Assembly (NCBI GenBank): GCA_900555345.1
Contig: USKS01000007.1
Location: 1 to 16,765, forward strand
Direction: 5' to 3'
Source: an uncultured Eubacteriales bacterium
GTDB taxonomy: Bacteria > Bacillota_A > Clostridia > Oscillospirales > CAG-272
Length of the DNA: 16,765 nt
In this document: positions 1-7,383 of the stretch, piece after piece
Layout: each line of letters starts with the position of its first letter
Numbering within the stretch: the first letter of the stretch is position 1
The notes under the pieces: model-generated
What the model was told of the DNA's origin: nothing
The model's database searches: none
What the model saw: the letters and a program-made list of their open reading frames with translations, nothing else
Made by a program: the position numbers and the translations under genes

Positions 1-25
1 GCTCGGAGATGTGTATAAGAGACAG
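1..25 (+). other. Nextera sequencing adapter remnant, not genomic
   Basis: Bases 7-25 read AGATGTGTATAAGAGACAG, the 19-base Tn5 mosaic end used in Nextera libraries, and bases 1-6 (GCTCGG) continue into the read-2 adapter arm. Genomic sequence starts at about base 26, four bases beyond the iscU stop codon. Translations across this stretch are meaningless. Confidence 0.96.
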
Positions 26-28
26 CCA

Positions 29-466
29 TCAGACCATGCGGCAGCTTTCGCAGCTGGAGCAGTCGGGGAACTTGCTGTGGTCGTAGGCGATGCCGTTTTT
101 GTCGTAGTAGTCCTTGACAGCCGCTTTGACAGCCTCCTCCGCAAGCACGGAGCAGTGGATCTTTACCGGCGGAAGTCCGTCCAGAGCCTCAACGACTGCC
201 TTGTTCGTAAGGGTGAGAGCGTCTTTTACGGGCTTGCCCTTGATAAGCTCGGTCGCCATGGAGCTGGTCGCTATCGCGGAAGCGCAGCCGAAGGTGTTGA
301 ACTTGACATCGGTAATAATGCCGTCGTCTATCTTGAGATATATCTTCATGATATCTCCGCACTTTGCGTTGCCGACCTCGCCGACGCCGTCGGCGTTTTC
401 TATTTTACCTACATTGCGGGGATTCTGAAAATGATCCATGACCTTTTCGCTGTAATTCATAGCCAT
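29..466 (-). CDS. iscU: Fe-S cluster assembly scaffold protein IscU/NifU
   Basis: A 145-residue scaffold on which the neighbouring cysteine desulfurase builds [2Fe-2S]/[4Fe-4S] clusters before transfer to apo-proteins in the cytosol. The family's three cluster-binding cysteines are visible: C36 in AKCGD (with D38), C61 in FGCAS and C105 in IHCSVLAEEA. The N-terminus (MNYSEKVMDHFQNPRNVG) is typical of IscU/NifU-N proteins. It has a short extra cysteine-rich tail, CSSCESC (C136, C139, C142), also known in clostridial NifU-like proteins. The start at 466 has AAGG 9 bases upstream; a second ATG six bases further in is less well placed. It lies 34 bases downstream of iscS, so the two are co-transcribed. 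The gene is complete, but the contig ends just after its stop, so any third operon gene is lost. Confidence 0.95.
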   Translation of the reverse strand: MAMNYSEKVMDHFQNPRNVGKIENADGVGEVGNAKCGDIMKIYLKIDDGIITDVKFNTFGCASAIATSSMATELIKGKPVKDALTLTNKAVVEALDGLPPVKIHCSVLAEEAVKAAVKDYYDKNGIAYDHSKFPDCSSCESCRMV

Positions 467-500
467 AATATATTACCTTGCCTTTCTCGATAATTATATG

Positions 501-1679
501 TCAGTTTGCTCTTTCTTTCATCATGCGCTCCCATACGGGGGACATATCGCGCAGCTTTTCAACAATGCCGGGCACCTTTTCGATGATGTAGTCGATCTCT
601 TCTTCGGTGGTGTACTCGGAGAAGGTGAGACGCAGGCTGCCGTGGGCGACCTCGTGGGGAAGTCCGATAGCGAGCAGCACGTGGCTGGGATCGAGACTGC
701 CGGAGGTGCAAGCCGAACCGGAGGAAGCGGCGATGCCGTACATATCGAGCATGAGCAGAAGACTCTCGCCCTCAATGCCCTCAAAGCACATGTTCACGTT
801 ATTGGGCAGGCGGTTCACTCTGTCACCGTTCACGATGCTGTAGGGTATCTTTGAAAGCTCGTTTATGACCTTATCGCGGTATGCGCTGACGCGCTTTGAA
901 TATTCGTCAAGATTTTTGCATGCGTCCTCAAGAGCGGCAGCCATACCCATGATAGCGGGCAGGTTTTCTGTGCCGGCACGTTTGCCTTTCTCCTGCGCGC
1001 CGCCGCAGATAAGGCTCTCGAGAGCGATCCCGCGCTTTGCGTACAGAAGACCCGTGCCCTTGGGACCGTGGAACTTGTGCGCCGAAAGGGACAGCATGTC
1101 TATATTCATTTCGTCGATGTTTATGTGAAGATGACCTGCCGCCTGGACCGCGTCCGTGTGGAACAGAACCTTTTTCTCGCGGCAGACCGCGCCGATCTCG
1201 GCAATAGGCTCTATTGTACCTATTTCGTTGTTCGCGAACATAACGCTTACAAGCGCCGTGTCGTCTCTGATGGCGTCGGCTACCTGAGCGGCGGTAACTC
1301 TGCCCTTTGAGTCAACGGGCAGTATGGTAACTTCAAAGCCCTCTTTTTTCAGCTTGTCCAGCGTGTGAAGGATAGCGTGGTGCTCGACCGCGGTTGAGAT
1401 AAGATGCTTTTTGCCCTTTTTCGCGCCCAGATGCGCAGCGGAGATAAGCGCCTGGTTATCGGCTTCGCTGCCTCCGGATGTGAATATAATGCCGTTTGCG
1501 GCACAGCCCAGACACGCTGCAATGCGGCGGCGTGCGTCTGCGAGAGCGTCTGCGGCGGCCTGACCGTATTCGTGCAGGCTTGAGGCATTTTCGTATTCGG
1601 GGCCGTAATATTTGATCATTTCCGCCAGTGCATGATCGGAAATGTGAGTTGTTGCGGCATTGTCTGCATATACTTTCAT
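501..1679 (-). CDS. iscS: Cysteine desulfurase (IscS/NifS)
   Basis: A PLP enzyme of 392 residues that converts L-cysteine to L-alanine and passes the sulfur, as a persulfide, to IscU. Visible features are ADNAATT at the N-terminus, H100 in AVEHHA, the PLP-binding lysine K202 in SLSAHKFHGPKG, the RAGTEN motif at about 235-239, and the persulfide cysteine C324 in SSGSACTSG. The long mobile loop around C324 fits the group I (IscS/NifS) enzymes rather than SufS. Length is normal for the family. AGG lies 7 bases before the ATG. It is the first gene of an iscS-iscU operon driven from 1721-1749 and possibly 1788-1816. No iscR is adjacent, although iscR often precedes iscS in Firmicutes. Confidence 0.96.
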   Translation of the reverse strand: MKVYADNAATTHISDHALAEMIKYYGPEYENASSLHEYGQAAADALADARRRIAACLGCAANGIIFTSGGSEADNQALISAAHLGAKKGKKHLISTAVEHHAILHTLDKLKKEGFEVTILPVDSKGRVTAAQVADAIRDDTALVSVMFANNEIGTIEPIAEIGAVCREKKVLFHTDAVQAAGHLHINIDEMNIDMLSLSAHKFHGPKGTGLLYAKRGIALESLICGGAQEKGKRAGTENLPAIMGMAAALEDACKNLDEYSKRVSAYRDKVINELSKIPYSIVNGDRVNRLPNNVNMCFEGIEGESLLLMLDMYGIAASSGSACTSGSLDPSHVLLAIGLPHEVAHGSLRLTFSEYTTEEEIDYIIEKVPGIVEKLRDMSPVWERMMKERAN

Positions 1680-1720
1680 ATATATCCTGCCTTTCTGCGG
1701 AAGTTACATTCCGGCATTAC

Positions 1721-1749
1721 AGTATACCATTTATATTATATACTGTCAA
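1721..1749 (-). promoter_or_regulatory. Proximal sigma-A promoter of iscS-iscU
   Basis: On the minus strand TTGACA (1744-1749), a 17-base spacer and TATACT (1721-1726) form a near-consensus vegetative promoter. The predicted start is near 1714, giving a leader of about 35 bases before the iscS ATG. Confidence 0.85.
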
Positions 1750-1787
1750 CGCTTTGATATTATTTTATCCCCATCCTCCGCAATTTT

Positions 1788-1816
1788 ATTATACTACCTG
1801 TTTGGTAGGAATTCAA
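1788..1816 (-). promoter_or_regulatory. Distal iscS promoter with an inverted repeat in its spacer
   Basis: On the minus strand TTGAAT (1811-1816), 17 bases and TATAAT (1788-1793). The spacer holds a perfect inverted repeat, CTACC-N5-GGTAG (1794-1808), lying against the -10 box. A protein bound there would block RNA polymerase. Position and target genes suggest a regulator of Fe-S assembly such as an Rrf2/IscR-type protein; that assignment is an inference. Confidence 0.6.
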
Positions 1817-1924
1817 TGACCAATATGTAAAAATATTGACAAATATTTCGGTATGTTTCAGTGCAAATGGCTTGATTTTCAAAATCGGCAGGCGATGGGG
1901 ATCAGATGGGGAACGGATCCGGGC

Positions 1925-1970
1925 AAAAGCGGGGCTCGGCGCAAATGATATATCGCGCCGAGCCGCTTTT
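1925..1970 (-). terminator. Rho-independent terminator, possibly bidirectional
   Basis: GGCTCGGCGC (1933-1942) pairs perfectly with GCGCCGAGCC (1955-1964) around a 12-base loop, and AAAAGC/GCTTTT extend the stem on the far side of a two-base bulge. It begins one base after the YhhN-family stop codon and ends the five-gene operon. The A-run on one side and T-run on the other could let it work in both directions. Confidence 0.85.
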
Positions 1971-1971
1971 G

Positions 1972-2640
1972 TTACATAAGCACGAACGCCGCGCACAGAA
2001 GCGACTGCGCCGCAATGTATGTTGTCATGATAATGCCGCTCTGCACGGGCGGCTCGCTTTCGTATTTGAAAACATTGACGGCAAGAACACTGTCGCTCGC
2101 AACGAAAAACGCCATGCCTCCGAGCGCCGCGAGGCTCTCAGTCGACGGAGATCTTACGAAAAGCGCGGCGGCAAGCGCCGTCATGATGCCGATAAACAGG
2201 CAGTATGCCCCCGCAAGGGGCGCAAGGGGAGCCGGTATGTATCGGCGTAGATATATAAACAGGATAACTGGCTCGATAAGGCATACCGCGGCGCACAGGA
2301 CAAAGATCCACGGGGGCTCTGAAATATGCACCACCATTGGCAAAAGCGCCGCGAAATATGCGGCGTGACCGAGGCCGAAAGCCGCGGCGCCCGCGGCAAA
2401 CAGCTTTTTGTTGTCGCCGAAAAGCAGCAGCGTATCTCCCGCGCAGCCCAGCAGCATGGCGCAGATGACCGGCATGCGGACTTCTTTTGCGAGCAGTATG
2501 TACACAACACAAAGCAGTATGAGCAGCATGGGCTTTGTGACCATGCGTATTTTGCGCACTCCTGCAAAGCAGCAGATTATATGCAGCACTGCAACAGCGG
2601 CAAATACACTCGCCAATACATAGCCGAAAATCTCTCTCAT
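1972..2640 (-). CDS. YhhN/TMEM86-family integral membrane protein (lysoplasmalogenase-like)
   Basis: A 222-residue, almost wholly hydrophobic protein with about seven to eight membrane helices. It carries YhhN-family landmarks: TKPMLLILL near residue 36, the GCAGDTLLLF acidic motif near 65-74, the LGHAAYF segment, and FFVASDSVLAVNVF followed by TTYIAAQSLL near the C-terminus. Characterised members (TMEM86A/B and some bacterial homologues) hydrolyse the vinyl-ether bond of lysoplasmalogens. Plasmalogens occur in many anaerobic Clostridia, so that role is plausible, but the activity is inferred from the family. It is the last gene of the operon, 7 bases after the rsmF-like stop, with AAAGGA inside the end of that gene as its likely ribosome binding site. 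Confidence 0.82.
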   Translation of the reverse strand: MREIFGYVLASVFAAVAVLHIICCFAGVRKIRMVTKPMLLILLCVVYILLAKEVRMPVICAMLLGCAGDTLLLFGDNKKLFAAGAAAFGLGHAAYFAALLPMVVHISEPPWIFVLCAAVCLIEPVILFIYLRRYIPAPLAPLAGAYCLFIGIMTALAAALFVRSPSTESLAALGGMAFFVASDSVLAVNVFKYESEPPVQSGIIMTTYIAAQSLLCAAFVLM

Positions 2641-2647
2641 CTGTTTC

Positions 2648-4027
2648 TCAGTCCTTTCGGATAGTGATTTTTAAGAGTTTTTTCCACAAGCTTTCCGCCG
2701 CCCGCGGCACATCCGTGACGGCGCACCAGCCGCCGACGGTATTTTCCGTTTCAACGGTTTCGCCGCGCAGGTATTTTTCCGTCTGCGGACTGTCGGGTTC
2801 AAAATCAACAGTGTTATTCATAAGTGCGCCCATGGCGGAAAAAAGGTGATGCGCAGGTACGAGCCGCGATTTTGAAACTTCTCCCGCGCAGACACCGCAG
2901 CAAAGTGTGTAGGCGGGGCATGGCAGATCGCCTGAGAGCATAATGCTGCCGCCGAGCTTTACTGCCTTCGGATATTCGTCAAGAAGCGGAGAGAGAAAAG
3001 CGTCGAGCGCGGCGGCGTCGTCCTTTGTAAGGGGTGATGCCGCACTTTTTGGCAGGCGCTGCGAGCGCTCGGCTGTGTCGCCGCTTTTTTTCATAAGCGC
3101 GAAAAACTGTCCCTCCCCGGGGGAGACGTGAGGGTAAAACCTGCGGCAGGCGCTCATGTCGTGTTTGCATCCTTCAAAGTTTATGCCGCCTAAGGTTATT
3201 TTTCGGATCTTTTCATCGGCAGCTATAAGCTCAAAATCGGGATGGCGTGTGAGAAAATCGTCCACCTGCATTTCGTTTTCTTCGAGAGAGAACGTGCAGG
3301 TCGAGTACATAAGATATCCGCCGCCGCAAACGCAGCGCTGCGCCGCCTCAAGTATGCCACGCTGCCGCTCGGCGCACATAAGCACGTTTTCCTCGCTCCA
3401 CTGCGCGGATGCTTCGGCGTATTTGCGCATCATGCCCTCGCCGGAGCAGGGAGCGTCCACCAGAACATAATCAAAAACCGATTCAAAATCCTCGGCTATT
3501 CTGTCCGGCGCGGCGGAGGTCACAACGGTCCTTCGGTGCCCCATACGCTCCGTGTTTCCGCGAAGTATCTTCGCGCGGGAGCGGTCTATCTCGTTTGAAA
3601 CAAGATATCCGCTGCCGCCGTTTGTCAGAAGCGCGGCAAGCTGCGTGCTTTTTCCGCCGGGGGAGGCGCACATATCAAGTATTCTGAAATCAGGCGATAT
3701 GATGCCCTCCGCCGCTGCAACGGCGCTCATCGCTCCCGGGTCCTGTACGTAAAACGCGCCCGCGTGGTGCATGGGCATTGACCCGGGCGCGGCACTCTCA
3801 AAAATGTATCCGCTGCCGTATCCGAGGGGCACAAGCCCCATTGAGGATATAAGGCGCTTTGCGGCTGCGTCCGACACCTTGAGCGTGTTTATTCTCAGCG
3901 CACGGACGGCGTCGCCCTCTTCGAGAGAGGACAGAAAACGCCCGAATTCCTCTTCATTGTCAAAAAGCGCCCGGGAGCGCTTTTTGAATTCCTCGGGCAG
4001 AGGAGTATGGTTGTTTATTTCCGCCAT
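2648..4027 (-). CDS. rsmF: RsmF-like rRNA/tRNA cytosine-C5 methyltransferase (NOL1/NOP2/Sun family)
   Basis: A 459-residue SAM-dependent m5C RNA methyltransferase. The N-terminal part (VRALRINTLK, about 41-50) is the RNA-binding extension of the family. The SAM site is LDMCASPGGKST (117-128), followed by NEID (145-148) and DAPCSGEGM (191-199, with C194 used for product release), then YSTCTFSLEENE (241-252) with the catalytic nucleophile C244. The last ~130 residues match the PUA-like tail of RsmF/YebU-type enzymes rather than the shorter RsmB, which carries a NusB-like N-terminus that is absent here. The exact target base (16S rRNA or tRNA) cannot be read from sequence. Its ATG overlaps the obg stop in TGATG, indicating translational coupling. 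Confidence 0.88.
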   Translation of the reverse strand: MAEINNHTPLPEEFKKRSRALFDNEEEFGRFLSSLEEGDAVRALRINTLKVSDAAAKRLISSMGLVPLGYGSGYIFESAAPGSMPMHHAGAFYVQDPGAMSAVAAAEGIISPDFRILDMCASPGGKSTQLAALLTNGGSGYLVSNEIDRSRAKILRGNTERMGHRRTVVTSAAPDRIAEDFESVFDYVLVDAPCSGEGMMRKYAEASAQWSEENVLMCAERQRGILEAAQRCVCGGGYLMYSTCTFSLEENEMQVDDFLTRHPDFELIAADEKIRKITLGGINFEGCKHDMSACRRFYPHVSPGEGQFFALMKKSGDTAERSQRLPKSAASPLTKDDAAALDAFLSPLLDEYPKAVKLGGSIMLSGDLPCPAYTLCCGVCAGEVSKSRLVPAHHLFSAMGALMNNTVDFEPDSPQTEKYLRGETVETENTVGGWCAVTDVPRAAESLWKKLLKITIRKD

Positions 4028-5322
4028 CAGTCTACGAAATCAAATTCAATATCGAACATTCTCACGGTGCAGCCCTCGGTGCAGCCTGCCTCGCGCAGCT
4101 TTTCGATTATGCCTGCGTCGTTCAGCGACTTCTGGAAGTACATAAGCGATTCGCGGTCGTCAAAATATATGCGGCCGCACAGCTTTTCGAGCCACTTGCC
4201 GCAGCACTCAAACGCGCCGTCGTCCGCGCGTTTTATAACGGTGTCCTCGGGCACGGCGTTCTCAAAGCGCTCGCGCTCCTCGTCCTCGGGGGTTATCTCC
4301 GATTCATATACGGTCACGGGCGGCAGCTTCGCAAGCTCGCCCTCTATCATGCCGAGAAGCGTGTCTATACCCATGCGGGTGGCGGTGGAAATGCGCACCG
4401 TGGGATATCCCGCCGCCGCTGCCAGCTTCTCAAGGCGCTCAACAGCCTCGCTGTCTCCGCCCTCAAGCATATCGCACTTGTTTGCCGCGACTATTCTCGG
4501 GCGAGCGGCAAGCTCGGGAGAAAAGCTTTCAAGCTCCGCGGATATGGTATTAAGATCGTCACAGGGGTCGCGGCCCTCAATGCCGGAGGCGTCTACTACC
4601 TGCACAAGCAGACGGCAGCGCTCTATGTGACGCAGAAAATCGTGTCCCAGCCCCGCGCCTTCGCTTGCGCCCTCTATAAGTCCGGGGATGTCAGCCATTA
4701 CAAATCCGCGGTCAGCCGCTGTGTTGACAACGCCGAGACTGGGCTCAAGAGTGGTGAAATGGTAGTCGGCGATCTTGGGACGCGCCGCGGAAACGCAGGC
4801 GAGAAGTGAGCTTTTACCTGCAGAGGGAAGCCCCACAAGACCTACGTCGGCTATCATTTTCAGCTCCAGCAGAACATCTTTTTCCTCACCGGGTATGCCG
4901 TTTTTCGCAAAACGGGGAATTTGTCTCGTAGGGGTCGCAAAATGCTTGTTTCCCCAGCCGCCGCGTCCGCCGCGGCAGACGACAAAGTCTTCTCCGTCTG
5001 ACATGTCTTTTATTATCTTTCCGTTTTCCGCGTTTCGAACTATAGTTCCGCGGGGAACGGGAATTATAATGTCCGCGCCGTTCTTGCCGTGCATCTTTCC
5101 GCCCATGCCGTCGCCGCCCGCCTGTGCCGCGAATTTTCGTTTGTAGCGGAAATACAGAAGGGTGTTTGCACCCTCGTCGATGCGAAGAACGACATTGCCG
5201 CCGCGCCCGCCGTCGCCGCCGTCGGGACCGCCCTTGGCGACATATTTCTCACGGCGGAAGGAAACGCTGCCGTTTCCGCCGCTGCCGGCTTTGACGTGTA
5301 TTTCTATTTTATCTATAAACAT
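4027..5322 (-). CDS. obgE: GTPase Obg (CgtA), ribosome assembly
   Basis: A 431-residue essential GTPase that binds the 50S subunit and links ribosome maturation to the (p)ppGpp/growth state; in Bacillus it is also needed for the start of sporulation. Three domains are visible: the glycine-rich Obg fold (about 1-158, with GGPDGGDGGRGG and GGRGGWGN), the G domain (G1 GLPSAGKS at 164-171, switch I HFTTLEPSLG, G3 DIPG at 211-214, G4 NKCD at 281-284), and a C-terminal OCT domain (about 350-431). Length is typical of Firmicutes. AAGGAGA precedes the ATG. The gene lies 37 bases downstream of ppa and overlaps the rsmF-like gene by one base. Confidence 0.97.
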   Translation of the reverse strand: MFIDKIEIHVKAGSGGNGSVSFRREKYVAKGGPDGGDGGRGGNVVLRIDEGANTLLYFRYKRKFAAQAGGDGMGGKMHGKNGADIIIPVPRGTIVRNAENGKIIKDMSDGEDFVVCRGGRGGWGNKHFATPTRQIPRFAKNGIPGEEKDVLLELKMIADVGLVGLPSAGKSSLLACVSAARPKIADYHFTTLEPSLGVVNTAADRGFVMADIPGLIEGASEGAGLGHDFLRHIERCRLLVQVVDASGIEGRDPCDDLNTISAELESFSPELAARPRIVAANKCDMLEGGDSEAVERLEKLAAAAGYPTVRISTATRMGIDTLLGMIEGELAKLPPVTVYESEITPEDEERERFENAVPEDTVIKRADDGAFECCGKWLEKLCGRIYFDDRESLMYFQKSLNDAGIIEKLREAGCTEGCTVRMFDIEFDFVD

Positions 5323-5359
5323 TATGTCTCCTTGATGCCTTTATCGTATCGGCTGAGTT

Positions 5360-5902
5360 TTATTTTTCCGCCTTGCCGCCGTAAAGACGTTTGTAGTTTT
5401 CTATTGCGTCCGCAATGATCTCTTTTGCCGCCTCGGGACCGTCCAGATCGTCGACTGCGGTCGACTTTTCCTCAAGCTGCTTGTAAACCGTGAAAAAGTG
5501 GCACATTTCGTTGAATATATGCTTCGGCAGCTCATATATGGAACTGTATATGTTGTAGTTCGGGTCGGTGAAGGGAATGGCGATGATCTTTTCGTCAAGC
5601 TTTCCCTGGTCTATCATTCTGATAACGCCGATGGGATATGCATCCACGACAGTCATGGGGAGAATTGCCTCAGAGCAAAGGACAAGCACGTCCAAAGGGT
5701 CCAGATCGTCCGCATATGTGCGGGGGATAAAACCGTAGTTCGCGGGGTAGTGGGTCGATGTGTACAGTATGCGGTCGAGACGGATCATTCCCGTTTCCTT
5801 GTCAAGCTCATACTTGTTTTTGCTGCCCTTGGATATTTCGATAACGGCGGAGAAATGCTCCGGAGTTATGCGCGCCGCGGGCATGTCGTGCCAGATGTTC
5901 AT
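5360..5902 (-). CDS. ppa: Inorganic pyrophosphatase, soluble family I
   Basis: A 180-residue cytosolic enzyme that hydrolyses pyrophosphate to two phosphates, pulling biosynthetic reactions forward. Family I features include the Glu/Lys residues in AVIEISKGSKNKYELD, YPANYGFIPRT, and the metal-binding signature DLDPLDV (residues 66-72), in which all three aspartates are present although the second position is Leu where the textbook signature has Gly, Ser, Asp or Asn. The ATG at 5902 is chosen because a perfect AAGGAGG lies 5 bases upstream; an in-frame TTG at 5920 would place that Shine-Dalgarno inside the coding sequence. It is the second gene of the operon, 46 bases after the aminotransferase. 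Confidence 0.95.
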   Translation of the reverse strand: MNIWHDMPAARITPEHFSAVIEISKGSKNKYELDKETGMIRLDRILYTSTHYPANYGFIPRTYADDLDPLDVLVLCSEAILPMTVVDAYPIGVIRMIDQGKLDEKIIAIPFTDPNYNIYSSIYELPKHIFNEMCHFFTVYKQLEEKSTAVDDLDGPEAAKEIIADAIENYKRLYGGKAEK

Positions 5903-5948
5903 AAAGCCCTCCTTGTCCAATACGGTATTTATTCTTAAAGCGGGATGA

Positions 5949-7142
5949 TCATTCGCCGAGCATTTCGCCCGCTACCTTGCCCAGTATGCGGCAGCCCTTT
6001 ACAATGTCGTCGTCCGACGGCGTTGAGTAGTTGAGACGTACGGCGTTTATCCGCGCCTCGGTGTCGCACAAGAACGTGCTGCCGGGCACGACCGCGACTT
6101 TCTGTTCAATGGCACGCTTTACGAAGTCCTCCATGCGTATCTTCTCGGGCAGAGTCATCCATATGAACAGACCGCCCTCGGGACGTGTATAGTGTACGCC
6201 CTCCGGCATGGACTCATCCAGAGTTTTCAGCATAAGAGTGCACTTTGCGCGGTAAAGGTCATTTATTGCTTTGATGTGTGCGTCGAGATCGCACTCCGTC
6301 ATATAGCGGTATGTGAGCATCTGGAAGAATATATTCGTGTGCACATCCTCGCTCTGCTTTGCCACGACCATTTTCTGCACAACGGGCTCGGGACCGCAGA
6401 GGTATCCTATGCGCATGCCGGCAGAGAGGATCTTTGAAAACGACGACGAATACAGCACGATGCCCTCTGTATCCATGCTTTTTATGGTGGGTATGTTCTC
6501 CCCCGCAAAACGGAGCTCGCCGTAGGGGTTGTCCTCCAGTATCATAACCTCGTGGCGAAGGGCAATATCGTATATGGCGCGGCGCTTTTCAAGGGGCATG
6601 GTAAAGCCGCCGGGATTCTGGAACGTGGGGATGAGGTATATAAGCTTTATACGGTCGTTCTCCGAAAGCAGCCTTTCAAGCTCCGCGGTGTCGATCCCGT
6701 CCTCGCCGGAGGGGATGCCCACGGTTTTTGCCCCGCATGAGCGGAAAGCGTTAAGCGCGCCGATGAACGTGGGGTCCTCGCACACAACGGTGTCGCCCTC
6801 GTTGCACAGCGCTTTGCAGGCGAGCTCAATGCCCTGCTGACCGCCTGAGGTGATTATGGTCATGTCTCCCTCGCGGTCGATATTGAATTTTTCTTTCATT
6901 CTGAGGCGCGCGGCCTCGCGCAGAGGGGCATATCCCTCGGTAACGCTGTACTGGAGCGCCTGCGTTGACGAATTTTCAAAAATATCGGCGGAAATGCGGG
7001 CAAGCTCCTTTACGGGAAACGACAGGGGAGAGGGGTTTCCGGCTGCAAAGCTTATCATTTCGGGGTCGGTAAGACTTTTGAATATTTCGCGTATTGCGGA
7101 GGGCTTAAGATCCCTCATTTTATCTGAAAAACGGTATTCCAT
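5949..7142 (-). CDS. PLP-dependent class I/II aminotransferase (LysN/aromatic type)
   Basis: A 397-residue fold-type I aminotransferase. Visible sites are SGGQQGIEL (phosphate-binding region, 99-107), PTFQNPGG (172-179), EDNPYGEL (203-210, aspartate to the PLP ring nitrogen), the Schiff-base lysine K237 in SSFSKILSAGMRIGY, and VRLNYS near the C-terminus with the substrate-carboxylate arginine. The combination of PTFQNPGG and SFSK..AGMRIGY is typical of the group containing 2-aminoadipate aminotransferase LysN and the aminotransferase half of MocR regulators; there is no DNA-binding domain. The amino acid substrate cannot be decided here. It is the first gene of the operon, with AAAGGA 12 bases before the ATG. 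Confidence 0.9.
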   Translation of the reverse strand: MEYRFSDKMRDLKPSAIREIFKSLTDPEMISFAAGNPSPLSFPVKELARISADIFENSSTQALQYSVTEGYAPLREAARLRMKEKFNIDREGDMTIITSGGQQGIELACKALCNEGDTVVCEDPTFIGALNAFRSCGAKTVGIPSGEDGIDTAELERLLSENDRIKLIYLIPTFQNPGGFTMPLEKRRAIYDIALRHEVMILEDNPYGELRFAGENIPTIKSMDTEGIVLYSSSFSKILSAGMRIGYLCGPEPVVQKMVVAKQSEDVHTNIFFQMLTYRYMTECDLDAHIKAINDLYRAKCTLMLKTLDESMPEGVHYTRPEGGLFIWMTLPEKIRMEDFVKRAIEQKVAVVPGSTFLCDTEARINAVRLNYSTPSDDDIVKGCRILGKVAGEMLGE

Positions 7143-7179
7143 AATATTATCATATCCTTTCGCCGATTATTCACCCTAC

Positions 7180-7208
7180 ATTTTACCATACACACAGGGA
7201 CTTTTCAA
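7180..7208 (-). promoter_or_regulatory. Sigma-A promoter of the aminotransferase-ppa-obg operon
   Basis: TTGAAA (7203-7208), 17 bases and TAAAAT (7180-7185) on the minus strand, giving a start near 7173 and a leader of about 30 bases. No other promoter was seen in the short gaps down to 1972, so it probably serves all five genes. Confidence 0.75.
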
Positions 7209-7346
7209 CGATTTTTGCCAAAGTTTTGCCGCCGCGGGCGCCGATTTCGGGCGGGCGGACTTTTTATTTATAAAAAACGGCTGCGGCGGCGCCCGAAGAT
7301 GAGAAAGCCGATCCGACGGGTCTTGCGGTGTCGGCGGTAAAATAAT

Positions 7347-7374
7347 AACGCTCCCGCCGACAGGCGGGAGCGTT
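7347..7374 (-). terminator. Rho-independent terminator of the membrane-protein gene
   Basis: AACGCTCCCGCC (7347-7358) and GGCGGGAGCGTT (7363-7374) form a perfect 12-bp stem with a four-base loop, followed on the minus strand by ATTATTTT. It begins 9 bases after the stop codon of the 7384-8085 gene and separates it from the next operon. The rest of the gap down to 7208 holds GC-rich imperfect repeats and one weak extra hairpin with a T-run near 7272-7310, but no gene. Confidence 0.9.
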
Positions 7375-7383
7375 AGCCACGTT

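Noticed and set aside
11..493. A 160-codon plus-strand frame at the left end
   Set aside because: It begins in adapter sequence and lies antisense to iscU, whose cysteine motifs are unmistakable.
5903..5920. An upstream TTG start for the pyrophosphatase
   Set aside because: It would put the perfect AAGGAGG inside the gene; the ATG at 5902 is spaced correctly and matches the family N-terminus.
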